Below, piece by piece: positions 43,395-51,034 of a DNA stretch of 64,000 nt (position 1 is the first letter of the stretch; each line of letters begins with the position of its first letter). This DNA is from Prolixibacteraceae bacterium JC049. GTDB taxonomy: Bacteria > Bacteroidota > Bacteroidia > Bacteroidales > Prolixibacteraceae. The stretch covers positions 124,001 to 188,000 of the forward strand of contig SACZ01000004.1 in NCBI GenBank assembly GCA_023369685.1, in the 5' to 3' direction. The notes beneath the pieces were generated by a model that was not told the origin of the DNA, did no database searches, and was given only the letters and a program-made list of their open reading frames with translations. A program made the translations under genes and the position numbers.

Positions 43395-44297
43395 ATGAAA
43401 AAATTTTTTATTGCAATTTTGCTTTTGATGACATTACAAGGCTATTCTCAGAAAAAGATAAAGGGATTTGTTCATGATGAAAACATTGAAGCAATTCCCG
43501 GTGTTTCAGTGTTTTTGAGGGGAACACTTATTTCATCTACGACCGATATTAATGGAAAATTCACCTTTATTATTCCTGATAGTTTACAATTGAATGATTC
43601 CATAAAGAAGCAACTTGAATTAAGTTTTATTGGAATGAAAACGCTATCTATTGATATCGATGAAGCTAAGGTTTTTAATATTAGTTTATCAGAAGATATG
43701 GAAAGGGAATTTCCATGGCCTCCTCCAAATTACACAACCAGCGCACCTATTGAACAGATATTACTTGGGGAAGTTACCAGATTAAGAGACGTGGATGAGG
43801 TATTAGTTAAAGCTTTAAATGATAATGGATATCATGACAAAAGCTATTTCCCTATTCCGAATGGATTTGCTTTAGCTACAAGAATAGAACAAATAGATAA
43901 AAATGGCATTTCACTGGAAAAACCAGATAGATGGAATTTAAAAACTGTGTCTAATCTAGATTTTAACATAGCTAGTTATTTAAAAGCATTGTTTTTTTCT
44001 GTTCCTGGATATTTCCGGATAATAGTTTTCGCTATCACAGATGTAGATATAAAACAATCTGGAATGAATATATCAAGAAATGAAGCAGAAAAATGGTTCA
44101 AAGGCGGATACACTTCTTTACCTGCTAAAATAGGAAGGATAAGATATGATTCAGACTATACTTGTACAGCATTAATTTATGAGTTTAGAAAGCCAGAGAA
44201 TATGGATCCTGAGTTTATAGAAAACAGTATGCATACTGGGGTTGATCATCTAGAAAAAACCAAATTAATAAGTTCCCTCAAAAAATTATCAGAATGA
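43395..44297 (+). CDS. Secreted protein with carboxypeptidase-regulatory-like domain and unknown C-terminal domain
   Basis: 300 residues. Signal peptide (about 1-18, ending YSQ), then a CarboxypepD_reg-like beta-sandwich (about 20-110; KGFVHDENIEAIPGVSVFLRG, TTDINGKFTF). The last 190 residues form a domain I do not recognise, with blocks FPIPNGFALATRIEQI, GYFRIIVFAITD, GGYTSLPAKIG and CTALIYEFRKPENMD, ending HLEKTKL. It is probably periplasmic or surface-associated. It overlaps the next gene by 4 bases, so the two probably work together. It is on the strand opposite to the element's core genes and has its own promoter region (43281-43394). Confidence 0.72.
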   Translation: MKKFFIAILLLMTLQGYSQKKIKGFVHDENIEAIPGVSVFLRGTLISSTTDINGKFTFIIPDSLQLNDSIKKQLELSFIGMKTLSIDIDEAKVFNISLSEDMEREFPWPPPNYTTSAPIEQILLGEVTRLRDVDEVLVKALNDNGYHDKSYFPIPNGFALATRIEQIDKNGISLEKPDRWNLKTVSNLDFNIASYLKALFFSVPGYFRIIVFAITDVDIKQSGMNISRNEAEKWFKGGYTSLPAKIGRIRYDSDYTCTALIYEFRKPENMDPEFIENSMHTGVDHLEKTKLISSLKKLSE

Positions 44298-44761
44298 AAT
44301 TAGTATTAAAGTCAACAGCACAAAAAAAGATATCTATTATTTGGTTTATTAACGCTGGAATTATGGCGACTATATTTATTGTTTTCACAATTGGTAAGAA
44401 GTTTGATGGAAATGATACGGAAGGTTGGAGTTGGTTTACTCAAAATATAATTCCTATACTAACTTTAATGATTGCAACTTTTACTCACAATATTAATAAC
44501 CCTAATTCTGATGGAAAATTAGTAGATCGATTTTACTTTCGGCTTGTTAAGAACTTATCTATTTTCTATTTTTTTGTGCTATATATAACTATTTTGTCTG
44601 CGCCGCTTGCTTTAAAATATTCGAATATTCCAATTTTAGAATTATTAGAAAAATCTAAAATATACTTATCTATATTTCAAGGTGTAGTTGCTTATTCATT
44701 GGGATTGTTTTTCTTAAAAGAATCTAAAGAAAATAATGAAGCGCCGAATCCTAATCCCTGA
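44294..44761 (+). CDS. Four-TM membrane protein of unknown function
   Basis: 155 residues with four hydrophobic segments (about 13-33, 50-66, 86-108 and 123-143), short loops and a charged C-terminal tail (KESKENNEAPNPNP). I recognise no family. Its ATG overlaps the stop of the secreted protein before it, forming a two-gene module inside the island. A small membrane protein next to an exported one could be a transporter-like partner, an immunity protein or a membrane-acting effector. None of these can be told apart from sequence. Confidence 0.68.
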   Translation: MKLVLKSTAQKKISIIWFINAGIMATIFIVFTIGKKFDGNDTEGWSWFTQNIIPILTLMIATFTHNINNPNSDGKLVDRFYFRLVKNLSIFYFFVLYITILSAPLALKYSNIPILELLEKSKIYLSIFQGVVAYSLGLFFLKESKENNEAPNPNP

Positions 44762-44791
44762 TATTAATAGGCTAAAAATCAATATATAAAA

Positions 44792-45886
44792 CTAAAGCTT
44801 TATTCGATTAGCAGCTTCTTTTTTCTTTTCATCAATAATCTTGGTGTATACTTCGGTTGTTTTTAGGTGTTTATGACCTAAAAGTTTGGAAACTGTGTAG
44901 ATATCGGTTCCCAATGCTAATTGAAGTGTAGCATAAGTATGACGAGCACAATGGAATGTAATATGCTTATTTACATCTGCACGGATCATCCATTCACGGA
45001 TTTTGGCATTGTTGTAGTCACTATAAGTGAGATCTTTAAAAACTTTATGATCGGATTCGCCTCTTTCTCCTAAAATTTCAATTGCTTGATCGGATACTGG
45101 TAAAGTTTCCTGACCTTTGGTTTTCTTTTGCTTGAAGCGGATATAGTATCCATTTTCTTTTGAGTGTTGAATTTCAGTCCAGGTTAATTTTTCGATATCA
45201 GAAAAACGTAAACCAGTAAGGCAACTGAACAGAAAAGCTGTTTTTAAAACTTCAATTTCGCAATAGGCTTCCTTTACTCTTTTGAGTTCTTCAAGTGTGA
45301 GGAATTCACGTCGGATTTCTGCTTCTTTAATGCCTTCAATTTGAGCTGCAGGATTCTGTTTGATGATTCCTTCTTTTAGTGCTTCTCTTAATGCAGCTCT
45401 AACTTTGTTGAAATAAGATACACATGAGTTTTTGGAAAGATTCTTTCCTTGTTTGGTTTTGGCTTCGTGTACAAAATATTCTTTCAAATCTTCTAGCCAT
45501 TCATGGTTGATGTCAGAAAAACGAACATTTGCTTTGTCCCATTTTTTCAAATGTTTTAGGACACTCAACCAATTACCATAATTGCCGTCGCTTTCATGGC
45601 GTTTTTCAACCAGCAATTCAAAATAGATAAGAAAACTGGAATTTACTTTTTCGGAGTCTTCAAAACCATAGAATCCACTTTGAAATTCTAATTGTCGCTT
45701 TGCGGTAATGGATTCCGCCAGTTGAAGTGTCTTCTTGTTAAAAGTTCGCTCTTCTGGGCTTCGTGGTTTGTCGATTAGATAGAGTTTTAGGTACTCATAT
45801 TTACGCTTCCCACTGTGGTAGATATCCAGATATAGACTGATTCTACCATTCTTGTTACGTTGTCTCAGTGTTACCTTCATCTGCAA
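44792..45886 (-). CDS. Tyrosine site-specific recombinase (integrase) of the island
   Basis: 364 residues with the Bacteroidota phage-integrase layout: arm-binding domain (about 1-75), SAM-like core-binding domain (about 82-185) and catalytic domain with Arg227 (TGLRFSD), a Lys in the beta-hairpin (about 254-257), His312-x-x-Arg315 (HCARH), His338 (LLGHKH) and nucleophile Tyr347 (EVYTK). All catalytic residues are present, so it should be active. It sits 570 bases from the mnmE end, as expected for the enzyme that inserted the element there. Start overlaps the HTH gene upstream by 32 bases. Confidence 0.96.
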   Translation of the reverse strand: MQMKVTLRQRNKNGRISLYLDIYHSGKRKYEYLKLYLIDKPRSPEERTFNKKTLQLAESITAKRQLEFQSGFYGFEDSEKVNSSFLIYFELLVEKRHESDGNYGNWLSVLKHLKKWDKANVRFSDINHEWLEDLKEYFVHEAKTKQGKNLSKNSCVSYFNKVRAALREALKEGIIKQNPAAQIEGIKEAEIRREFLTLEELKRVKEAYCEIEVLKTAFLFSCLTGLRFSDIEKLTWTEIQHSKENGYYIRFKQKKTKGQETLPVSDQAIEILGERGESDHKVFKDLTYSDYNNAKIREWMIRADVNKHITFHCARHTYATLQLALGTDIYTVSKLLGHKHLKTTEVYTKIIDEKKKEAANRIKL

Positions 45887-46244
45887 AAAGTTTATCGATT
45901 TCTGAACGTTTGATTATGGTACGATTTCCAAGTTTAGTAGCCTTGATTTTTCCTGACTTCATTAGCCTGTAAAATGTACGCTCACTAATTCCTAATAGCG
46001 TAAAGGCTTCCTTGATCGACAAATAATCTTTTTGGTTGATTGCTTCCATGTTGAGCTCTGTAACTGAAAGTAATCTTTGTTGGTTGGTTTCGACAATAGC
46101 TCTTGAAATCTTATTTTCTCGCTTACGCTGCTTGTAAGATCGTTTAGCGCATCTGTCTCCGCAGAATCGAGTCACAGTAGTTCTGGCGGTAAATTCTTCA
46201 CCGCAAAATTCACATACTTTGCTTACTCTGATATTACTGCTCAT
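45855..46244 (-). CDS. Zinc-ribbon and helix-turn-helix (excisionase-type) protein
   Basis: 129 residues. A small Cys-rich N-terminus (CEFCGEEF...FCGDRCAKRSY, about 11-35) is followed by a basic linker and an HTH_17 domain (about 72-122; YLSIKEAFTLLGISERTFYR, KLGNRTIIKRSEID). Overlaps the integrase gene by 32 bases, so it is translationally coupled to it; it is the likely recombination directionality factor. It lies about 70 bases from the cluster of putative arm-type sites. Confidence 0.85.
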   Translation of the reverse strand: MSSNIRVSKVCEFCGEEFTARTTVTRFCGDRCAKRSYKQRKRENKISRAIVETNQQRLLSVTELNMEAINQKDYLSIKEAFTLLGISERTFYRLMKSGKIKATKLGNRTIIKRSEIDKLFADEGNTETT

Positions 46245-46261
46245 GCCATCAACTGCCTTTA

Positions 46262-46297
46262 GCTGTCAGTTACTGTCTATAACTGTCAGTAACTGCC
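46262..46297 (+). repeat. Tandem CTGTCAGT(T/A)ACTG repeats beside the integrase operon
   Basis: GCTGTCAGTTACTGTC (46262-46277) and ACTGTCAGTAACTGCC (46282-46297), with a partial AACTGCC at 46251. Spaced by 20 bases, about two helical turns, they suit cooperative binding of the HTH/excisionase protein. Confidence 0.5.
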
Positions 46298-46312
46298 ATA
46301 ATTTCGCCATGC

Positions 46313-46392
46313 TTGTTGCCGGGCAACAAATTTGTTGTTTTGGGCAACAATATAGCAACAAATTTAATCAAAAATAAGCAGTTGGGCAACAA
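46313..46392 (+). other. Cluster of putative integrase arm-type sites, right end
   Basis: GGGCAACAA occurs at 46321, 46342 and 46384, GCAACAAAT at 46355, and the inverse TTGTTGCC at 46313. One GGGCAACAAAT copy is also present 38 bases inside the left end. Multiple direct copies beside the integrase, plus one at the far end, match lambda-type att architecture. Confidence 0.65.
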
Positions 46393-46403
46393 AAAAGAGA
46401 AAA

Positions 46404-46436
46404 ACCCTTTCTTTAAGGTGTTGAAAAAGAAAGGGT
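46404..46436 (-). terminator. Terminator for mnmE provided by the island's end
   Basis: ACCCTTTCTTT and AAAGAAAGGGT form a perfect 11-bp stem with an 11-base loop, 23 bases beyond the mnmE stop on the minus strand and followed by TTTTCTCTTTTTTG. It lies inside the island, so the element seems to supply the transcription stop of its host gene. Confidence 0.72.
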
Positions 46437-46458
46437 AGGGTAAATATGGGAATGTAGG

Positions 46459-46476
46459 TTATTTTCCGATACAGAA
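46459..46476. other. Right attachment site of the island, within the mnmE 3' end
   Basis: The last 18 bases of mnmE (minus strand TTCTGTATCGGAAAATAA, encoding FCIGK-stop). It matches 21808-21825 in 16 of 18 bases, same orientation. The mnmE 3' end is a known integrase target, for example for SGI1-type islands. Confidence 0.85.
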
Positions 46477-47856
46477 ATTCTTAAATATATGTCCCAGCAC
46501 TTCGTCGGTGCTGATATCTCCGGTTATTTCTCCTAAGAAGTGAAGGCATTCACGGATGTCTTGAGCCAGAAAATCGCCACTAATTTGCATGTCAATACCA
46601 TTTACTACGCGCTGTAGTGCTTCGTTGGCTTTGGATAGTGCCTCGAAGTGGCGGGCGTTGGTTACAATTACCTCATCGTTATCTAACTGGCTAAGATTTA
46701 CGGTTTCTATTAATAGCTCTTTCAGGTAGTCGATGTTTTCACCTTTCTTGGCCGAGATAAATGCCATATTCTCGTGATCGTCTAACGATACTTTTGCCAT
46801 TAGCTGTCTGATGGCTGGCGATCCGCTTTCGTCGGCTTTGTTTCCAACAATAATCAACTGCTGGTCGTCAATGCGTTCTCTGATCTCTTCCAAGCGCTCG
46901 ATGTTTTTATCCAACTTTTTGGTTAGATCCAGAAGCAACAGAACAATTTGTGCCTGATCAATCTTCTGGAATGTACGTTCAATTCCCAGGTTCTCAATTT
47001 GATCTTCTGTTGTGCGAATACCAGCGGTATCAATAAAACGGAAGGTGATGCCATCAATATTTAATGTATCTTCAATTACATCACGCGTTGTTCCTTCAAT
47101 ATCGGAAACAATGGCTCGTTCTTCATTCAATAGTGCATTCAGCAGGGTAGATTTTCCTACATTGGTTTCTCCTGCAATGGTTACTGGAATACCATTTTTA
47201 ATGGCGTTACCCAGCTGGAATGAGTTGACCAAACGTGAGATAACTACATCGATTTGATTCAGCAGTTTCTTTAGCTCTGTTCGATCTGCAAACTCTACAT
47301 CTTCTTCAGCAAAATCCAGCTCTAATTCTACCATTGCGGTAAAATGTAACAATTGCTCTCTCAATTGCGATAGCTCGTTGGAAAATCCTCCTCGCAACTG
47401 ACTAATAGCCACTTTGTGAGCTGCTTTCGATCCCGATGCAATTACATCGGCAACCGCTTCGGCTTGTGAAAGATCCATTTTACCATTTAAGAATGCACGT
47501 TGTGTAAATTCTCCTGGCTTTGCTAAACGCGCACCATTCGATATAAGTAGTTGCAATAACTCTTGCTGAATATATGCCGATCCATGACAACTAATCTCCA
47601 CAACATCTTCGCCAGTGTAGGAGTGAGGTGCTTTAAACAGAGAAACAACTACTTCGTCGAGTATCTCGTCACCATTTATAATTCTACCAAAATGGAGAGT
47701 GTTGGCTTTCTGGTCAACCAGCTTTTTACCCGATTTGGGCGATTTGAAAATTTGGTCGGTTATAGCAATGGCATTTTCACCTGCAACACGAATCATGGCA
47801 ACTGCTCCATTAGCAGTACCAGTAGTTATAGCACATATTGTTGACTGATCTAACAT
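46459..47856 (-). CDS. mnmE: tRNA modification GTPase MnmE
   Basis: 465 residues. With MnmG it makes the cmnm5 (or related) modification at U34 of tRNAs that read split codon boxes. N-terminal folate-binding domain (1-120), helical domain, and an inserted G domain with G1 GETNVGKS (229-236), the DTAG motif and NKAD; the C-terminus is FCIGK (461-465), where the Cys is conserved. The reading frame is intact despite the island beginning at its last codons. The start ATG at 47856 gives the usual N-terminus MLDQSTICAITTG. Upstream is the divergent DUF134 operon. Confidence 0.97.
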   Translation of the reverse strand: MLDQSTICAITTGTANGAVAMIRVAGENAIAITDQIFKSPKSGKKLVDQKANTLHFGRIINGDEILDEVVVSLFKAPHSYTGEDVVEISCHGSAYIQQELLQLLISNGARLAKPGEFTQRAFLNGKMDLSQAEAVADVIASGSKAAHKVAISQLRGGFSNELSQLREQLLHFTAMVELELDFAEEDVEFADRTELKKLLNQIDVVISRLVNSFQLGNAIKNGIPVTIAGETNVGKSTLLNALLNEERAIVSDIEGTTRDVIEDTLNIDGITFRFIDTAGIRTTEDQIENLGIERTFQKIDQAQIVLLLLDLTKKLDKNIERLEEIRERIDDQQLIIVGNKADESGSPAIRQLMAKVSLDDHENMAFISAKKGENIDYLKELLIETVNLSQLDNDEVIVTNARHFEALSKANEALQRVVNGIDMQISGDFLAQDIRECLHFLGEITGDISTDEVLGHIFKNFCIGK

Positions 47857-47944
47857 AGAATAAAAATTTGGTGCAAAGATAGCTTTTTAAGGCGTTTTAA
47901 CGATTCCGCAAGACACTATAGCTCAAAAAAAATATTAAAAAGCA

Positions 47945-47977
47945 TTTGTTTTAATGAGAATATTCTCATTATCTTTG
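47945..47977 (+). promoter_or_regulatory. Promoter of the DUF134/NifX operon with a 20-bp palindrome in the spacer
   Basis: The -33 TTTG (47945-47948) and -7 TATCTTTG (47970-47977) are 21 bases apart. TAATGAGAATATTCTCATTA (47952-47971) is a perfect 20-bp palindrome filling the spacer. This position fits a repressor operator; a metal- or redox-responsive regulator or the DUF134 protein itself are candidates. The rest of 47857-47994 holds nothing else clear. Confidence 0.72.
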
Positions 47978-47994
47978 TTCCAAACTTTGATATT

Positions 47995-48402
47995 ATGCCC
48001 AGAAGAAGAAGAATGAGAAAAGTGGTAGCACCACCTCTGTTTAAAGGATATAAACCATTTGGTAGCAGAGGCAAGCAAACAGATGCCATTGAATTAAACT
48101 ACGAAGAATACGAGGCATTAAAATTGGCCGACTATGATTTAATGAATCATGCCGAAGCTTCTGAATTGATGGGAGTATCACGGGCTACATTTGCTCGTAT
48201 TTACGAAACTGCCAGACGAAAAATTGCCAAAGCTTTTGTGGAATGTAAAAGCATAAAAACGGTATATGGCAACGCTACATTAGACGGAAGTTGGTTTGAA
48301 TGCAAGTCATGCGATGCTCGTTTTACAATTCCGGAACAGCAAACTGACAATGTTTGCCCCATGTGCAGTAATCCAAAAATTGAATCATTAGAAACGAAAT
48401 AA
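47995..48402 (+). CDS. DUF134 family putative DNA-binding protein
   Basis: 135 residues. N-terminus MPRRRRMRKVVAPP with GYKPFG, then a sigma-70 region 4-like HTH (about 40-75; HAEASELMGVSRATFARIYE), and a C-terminal zinc-ribbon-like pair of CxxC motifs (FECKSCDARF, CPMCSNPK). DUF134 proteins are regularly encoded with NifX-like iron-molybdenum cluster proteins in anaerobes and are presumed to regulate them. First gene of an eight-gene operon, behind a palindrome-containing promoter that it may itself bind. Confidence 0.9.
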   Translation: MPRRRRMRKVVAPPLFKGYKPFGSRGKQTDAIELNYEEYEALKLADYDLMNHAEASELMGVSRATFARIYETARRKIAKAFVECKSIKTVYGNATLDGSWFECKSCDARFTIPEQQTDNVCPMCSNPKIESLETK

Positions 48403-48413
48403 AATTAAAACAA

Positions 48414-48731
48414 ATGAAAGTACTAATAACATCAACAGGCAATACAGCCAATGCTAATTTCGATTTACGGTTTGGAAGAGCAGGGTGGTATTGCATATAT
48501 GATACAGAAGATGCATCAACCTCATTCATCGAGAATGAAAATAAAGACCGACAAGGTGGTGCAGGAACTAAAGCTGCTGAACAGGTAGCTGCTCTTGGAG
48601 TGAAAAAGGTGATTTCAGGAGATTTCGGTCCTAAAGCAAAGGATTTACTGAATCAATTTTCAATTCAAATGGTGATTTTGCAAAAGCAAGACACTACTGT
48701 GCAAGATGTAATTGATCAACTGAAAAAATAG
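48414..48731 (+). CDS. NifX/NifB-family metal-cluster-binding protein
   Basis: 105 residues, the dinitrogenase FeMo-cofactor biosynthesis fold: beta-strand start (MKVLITSTGN), NFDLRFGRAGWYCIYDTED, AAEQVAALGVKKVISGDFGPKAKDLL. Related orange-protein (ORP) members hold Mo-Cu-S clusters. No nitrogenase genes are here, so this is not evidence of nitrogen fixation. Short, soluble and 12 bases after the DUF134 gene. Confidence 0.9.
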   Translation: MKVLITSTGNTANANFDLRFGRAGWYCIYDTEDASTSFIENENKDRQGGAGTKAAEQVAALGVKKVISGDFGPKAKDLLNQFSIQMVILQKQDTTVQDVIDQLKK

Positions 48732-48738
48732 AATTGTT

Positions 48739-48912
48739 ATGCCAGGGTTAAACGGAAAAGGTCCGCAAGGCAAAGGAAGTGGTACCGGACGCGGCATGGG
48801 TCGTTGTGGTGCTAAAAATAGAGATCAAGCTCAATCAGATGCGGCTCAGGGAATGGGACGCAGAAGAAGATGTGGCCAAGGCCAGGGGCGTGGTCGAGGA
48901 ATGAATAATTAA
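48739..48912 (+). CDS. Small Gly/Arg-rich protein, DUF5320-like
   Basis: 57 residues, too short to show in most gene scans. It starts MPGLNGKGPQGKG and continues GTGRGMGRCG...GMGRRRRCG, the N-terminal pattern of DUF5320 proteins (MPGxDGTGPxGxGxxTGRGxGxC). They are found beside NifX-like and Mrp genes and may bind a metal through the Cys and Gly-rich turns. It begins 7 bases after the first NifX-like stop, in a good operon position. Confidence 0.82.
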   Translation: MPGLNGKGPQGKGSGTGRGMGRCGAKNRDQAQSDAAQGMGRRRRCGQGQGRGRGMNN

Positions 48913-48971
48913 GATAAAATGAATGTCACGGCTTTTGTATTGAAGTCGTGACTTATATTATTACAGAAATA

Positions 48972-49313
48972 ATGATGAAGAAAATTGCCATACCTGTTGA
49001 TGAAAACGATGTGCTGGCACAGCACATGGGACACAGTAAGGTTTTCGATATATATGATGTGGAAGGAACAGAAGTAACTAGAATTGTTCAGTTGGCTGCG
49101 CCTCCTCATCAACCGGGAATTCTACCTAAATGGTTAATAGAACAGGGAGTAACCGATGTATTAACTGGCGGAGCAGGACAAAAAGCCATCGACTTATTAA
49201 ATGAAGGAGGTGTTGATGTACATGTTGGTACACCTGTGGCAACCAGTGCCGAATTAGTTACTCAATTTATAAATGAAACATTGCAGTTTACAGGCAATGG
49301 ATGCAGTCATTAA
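48972..49313 (+). CDS. NifX/NifB-family metal-cluster-binding protein, second copy
   Basis: 113 residues from ATG 48972 (a second ATG follows directly; an in-frame GTG at 48948 is less likely). The motif AQHMGHSKVFDIYDVEG and PHQPGILPKWLIEQGVTDVLTGGAGQKAIDLL matches the ORP/NifX fold, with a C-terminal NGCSH that could add a metal ligand. Followed 3 bases later by the DUF89 gene. Confidence 0.9.
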   Translation: MMKKIAIPVDENDVLAQHMGHSKVFDIYDVEGTEVTRIVQLAAPPHQPGILPKWLIEQGVTDVLTGGAGQKAIDLLNEGGVDVHVGTPVATSAELVTQFINETLQFTGNGCSH

Positions 49314-49316
49314 TGT

Positions 49317-50156
49317 ATGGAAGAGTGCAAAGTTTGTCAACGCAAAACAATTGATGGTTTAATTAAGCGTTTTCAGCCTGATGATGAATTAAAGAAGCAG
49401 TTTGTTCTAAAGGCTAATGCAATTATCGACGAAGGAGATGGCAACTCACCTTTGCTAGCCACACAACTGCAGCGGTTGGCCAAAAAGTCGTTTAATTGCG
49501 AAGACATCTATTCCAATGAGAAGCAACATGCTAATGAGTTGTTATTTAGTAATTACGACTATTGGAAATCCAATATCGGACTAGGGCGAGATAGTTTCCA
49601 TAGGGCTGTAAAGATGGCTGTTTCGGGTAATATTATTGATTATGGTGCTCATTCGGTTCCAGATGATATTTTAGCACATGTTAAGGAGCTTCACCAAAGA
49701 GAATTTGCCATTGATCATTCCGAGCGACTTTACACTGACATCTCCAATGCAAAGTCCATTTTGTATTTGGGCGATAATGCCGGAGAGATTGTTTTCGATC
49801 GACTATTGATTGAAACAATGAACCAAAGTAATGTAACATTTGCTGTGCGTGGAGAGGCAGTGATTAACGATGTGACTATGCTAGATGCTTCGCAGGTAAA
49901 AATGGAGGAAGTTTGTACTGTTATAGACAATGGCTTCGATGCTCCGTCGACAATCCTAGAAGCTTGTAGTTCTGAGTTTCAAAAAATATTCAACGAAGCA
50001 GATCTGATAATATCTAAAGGGCAAGGAAATTTCGAAGGCTTGATGAATAATGACCAAAAGAATATCTGCTTTATGTTAATGGCCAAATGCGACCTAATTG
50101 CTCGTAAACTGGGCGTTAAGAAAGGAGATATGGTTGTTAAATACCTAAATGACTAA
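49317..50156 (+). CDS. DUF89 (ARMT1-like) metal-dependent phosphatase family protein
   Basis: 279 residues. The DUF89 core is visible: CxxC start (CKVCQRK), SILYLGDNAGEIVFDRLLIE (metal-binding Asp/Asn, about 150-170), FAVRGEAVINDVTMLD and LIISKGQGNFEGL (about 230-245). DUF89 enzymes remove phosphate from damaged sugar or cofactor phosphates in a metal-dependent way. Its place inside an iron-sulfur/NifX operon is recurrent in anaerobes, but the substrate there is unknown. Confidence 0.88.
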   Translation: MEECKVCQRKTIDGLIKRFQPDDELKKQFVLKANAIIDEGDGNSPLLATQLQRLAKKSFNCEDIYSNEKQHANELLFSNYDYWKSNIGLGRDSFHRAVKMAVSGNIIDYGAHSVPDDILAHVKELHQREFAIDHSERLYTDISNAKSILYLGDNAGEIVFDRLLIETMNQSNVTFAVRGEAVINDVTMLDASQVKMEEVCTVIDNGFDAPSTILEACSSEFQKIFNEADLIISKGQGNFEGLMNNDQKNICFMLMAKCDLIARKLGVKKGDMVVKYLND

Positions 50157-50166
50157 TAGCAAGAAA

Positions 50167-51033
50167 ATGAGTTTTAAGATAGCTATAGCAAGTGGTAAAG
50201 GAGGAACTGGAAAAACAACAGTATCGGTCAATTTATCCAATTTATTGAATCGAAACAGGTATAATACTCTATTAGCCGATTGTGATGTAGAGGAACCCAA
50301 CTCTGCATTGTTTTTCAGTGAGAAACAAGAAATGGAACCAAAAGAATGTTTCCAGAAAATTCCTGAAATTGATTCTGAAAAATGTACGTTTTGTGGCAAA
50401 TGTGCCGAGTATTGTGAATTCAATGCCATATCGATAATTAAGAATTTGAAATACCAGAAAGTACATAGCGACTTATGCCATTCATGTGGTGCATGTAGTG
50501 TGGTTTGTAAACATGGTGCTATTAAAGAAATAGACCATCCTATTGGTTCTATCCAACATTATCGGATAAAAGATGATTTAAATGTTGTTGAAGGGCGATT
50601 GAAAATCGGGTCAGCCATGCAAACAATGCTTATTAATCAGGTAAAAGAGTTTATTGATAATAAGGCCGAGATATTAGTCTTCGATGCGCCTCCCGGAACC
50701 AGTTGTCCTATGGTTGAAACGGTGGCTGATGCAGACTTTGTTGTTTTGGTTACAGAACCAACACCATTTGGTCTGTATGATCTGAAATTGGCTGTTGATG
50801 TAGTAAAGCAATTGGGTGTTCCTTTTGGAGTATTTGTGAACAAAGCAGGATTAGGCACCGACAAGATGTATGAATATTTAAAAGCTGAAGAGATAATGCT
50901 TTTGGGAGAGGTTCCTTTTGATCGAAATTATGCATCGAAATATGCCGAAGGGAAACTATTAGATACCAAAGAAAGTAGCATGGATAGTTATTATGAGTAT
51001 TTGGTTGATGAAATTAAAAGAAGACTAAACTGA
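50167..51033 (+). CDS. Mrp/MinD-type P-loop ATPase with inserted ferredoxin domain (first)
   Basis: 288 residues from ATG 50167 (MSFKIAIASGKGGTGKTT); another ATG at 50149 overlaps the DUF89 stop and would add six residues. Deviant Walker A at 10-18, a [4Fe-4S] ferredoxin insert with CTFCGKCAEYC and CHSCGACSVVC (about 75-120), then DAPPGTSCP and VTEPTPFG. Such proteins pair with NifX-like orange proteins and are thought to insert or carry Fe-S or mixed-metal clusters. A paralogue follows after one base. Confidence 0.93.
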   Translation: MSFKIAIASGKGGTGKTTVSVNLSNLLNRNRYNTLLADCDVEEPNSALFFSEKQEMEPKECFQKIPEIDSEKCTFCGKCAEYCEFNAISIIKNLKYQKVHSDLCHSCGACSVVCKHGAIKEIDHPIGSIQHYRIKDDLNVVEGRLKIGSAMQTMLINQVKEFIDNKAEILVFDAPPGTSCPMVETVADADFVVLVTEPTPFGLYDLKLAVDVVKQLGVPFGVFVNKAGLGTDKMYEYLKAEEIMLLGEVPFDRNYASKYAEGKLLDTKESSMDSYYEYLVDEIKRRLN

Positions 51034-51034
51034 T

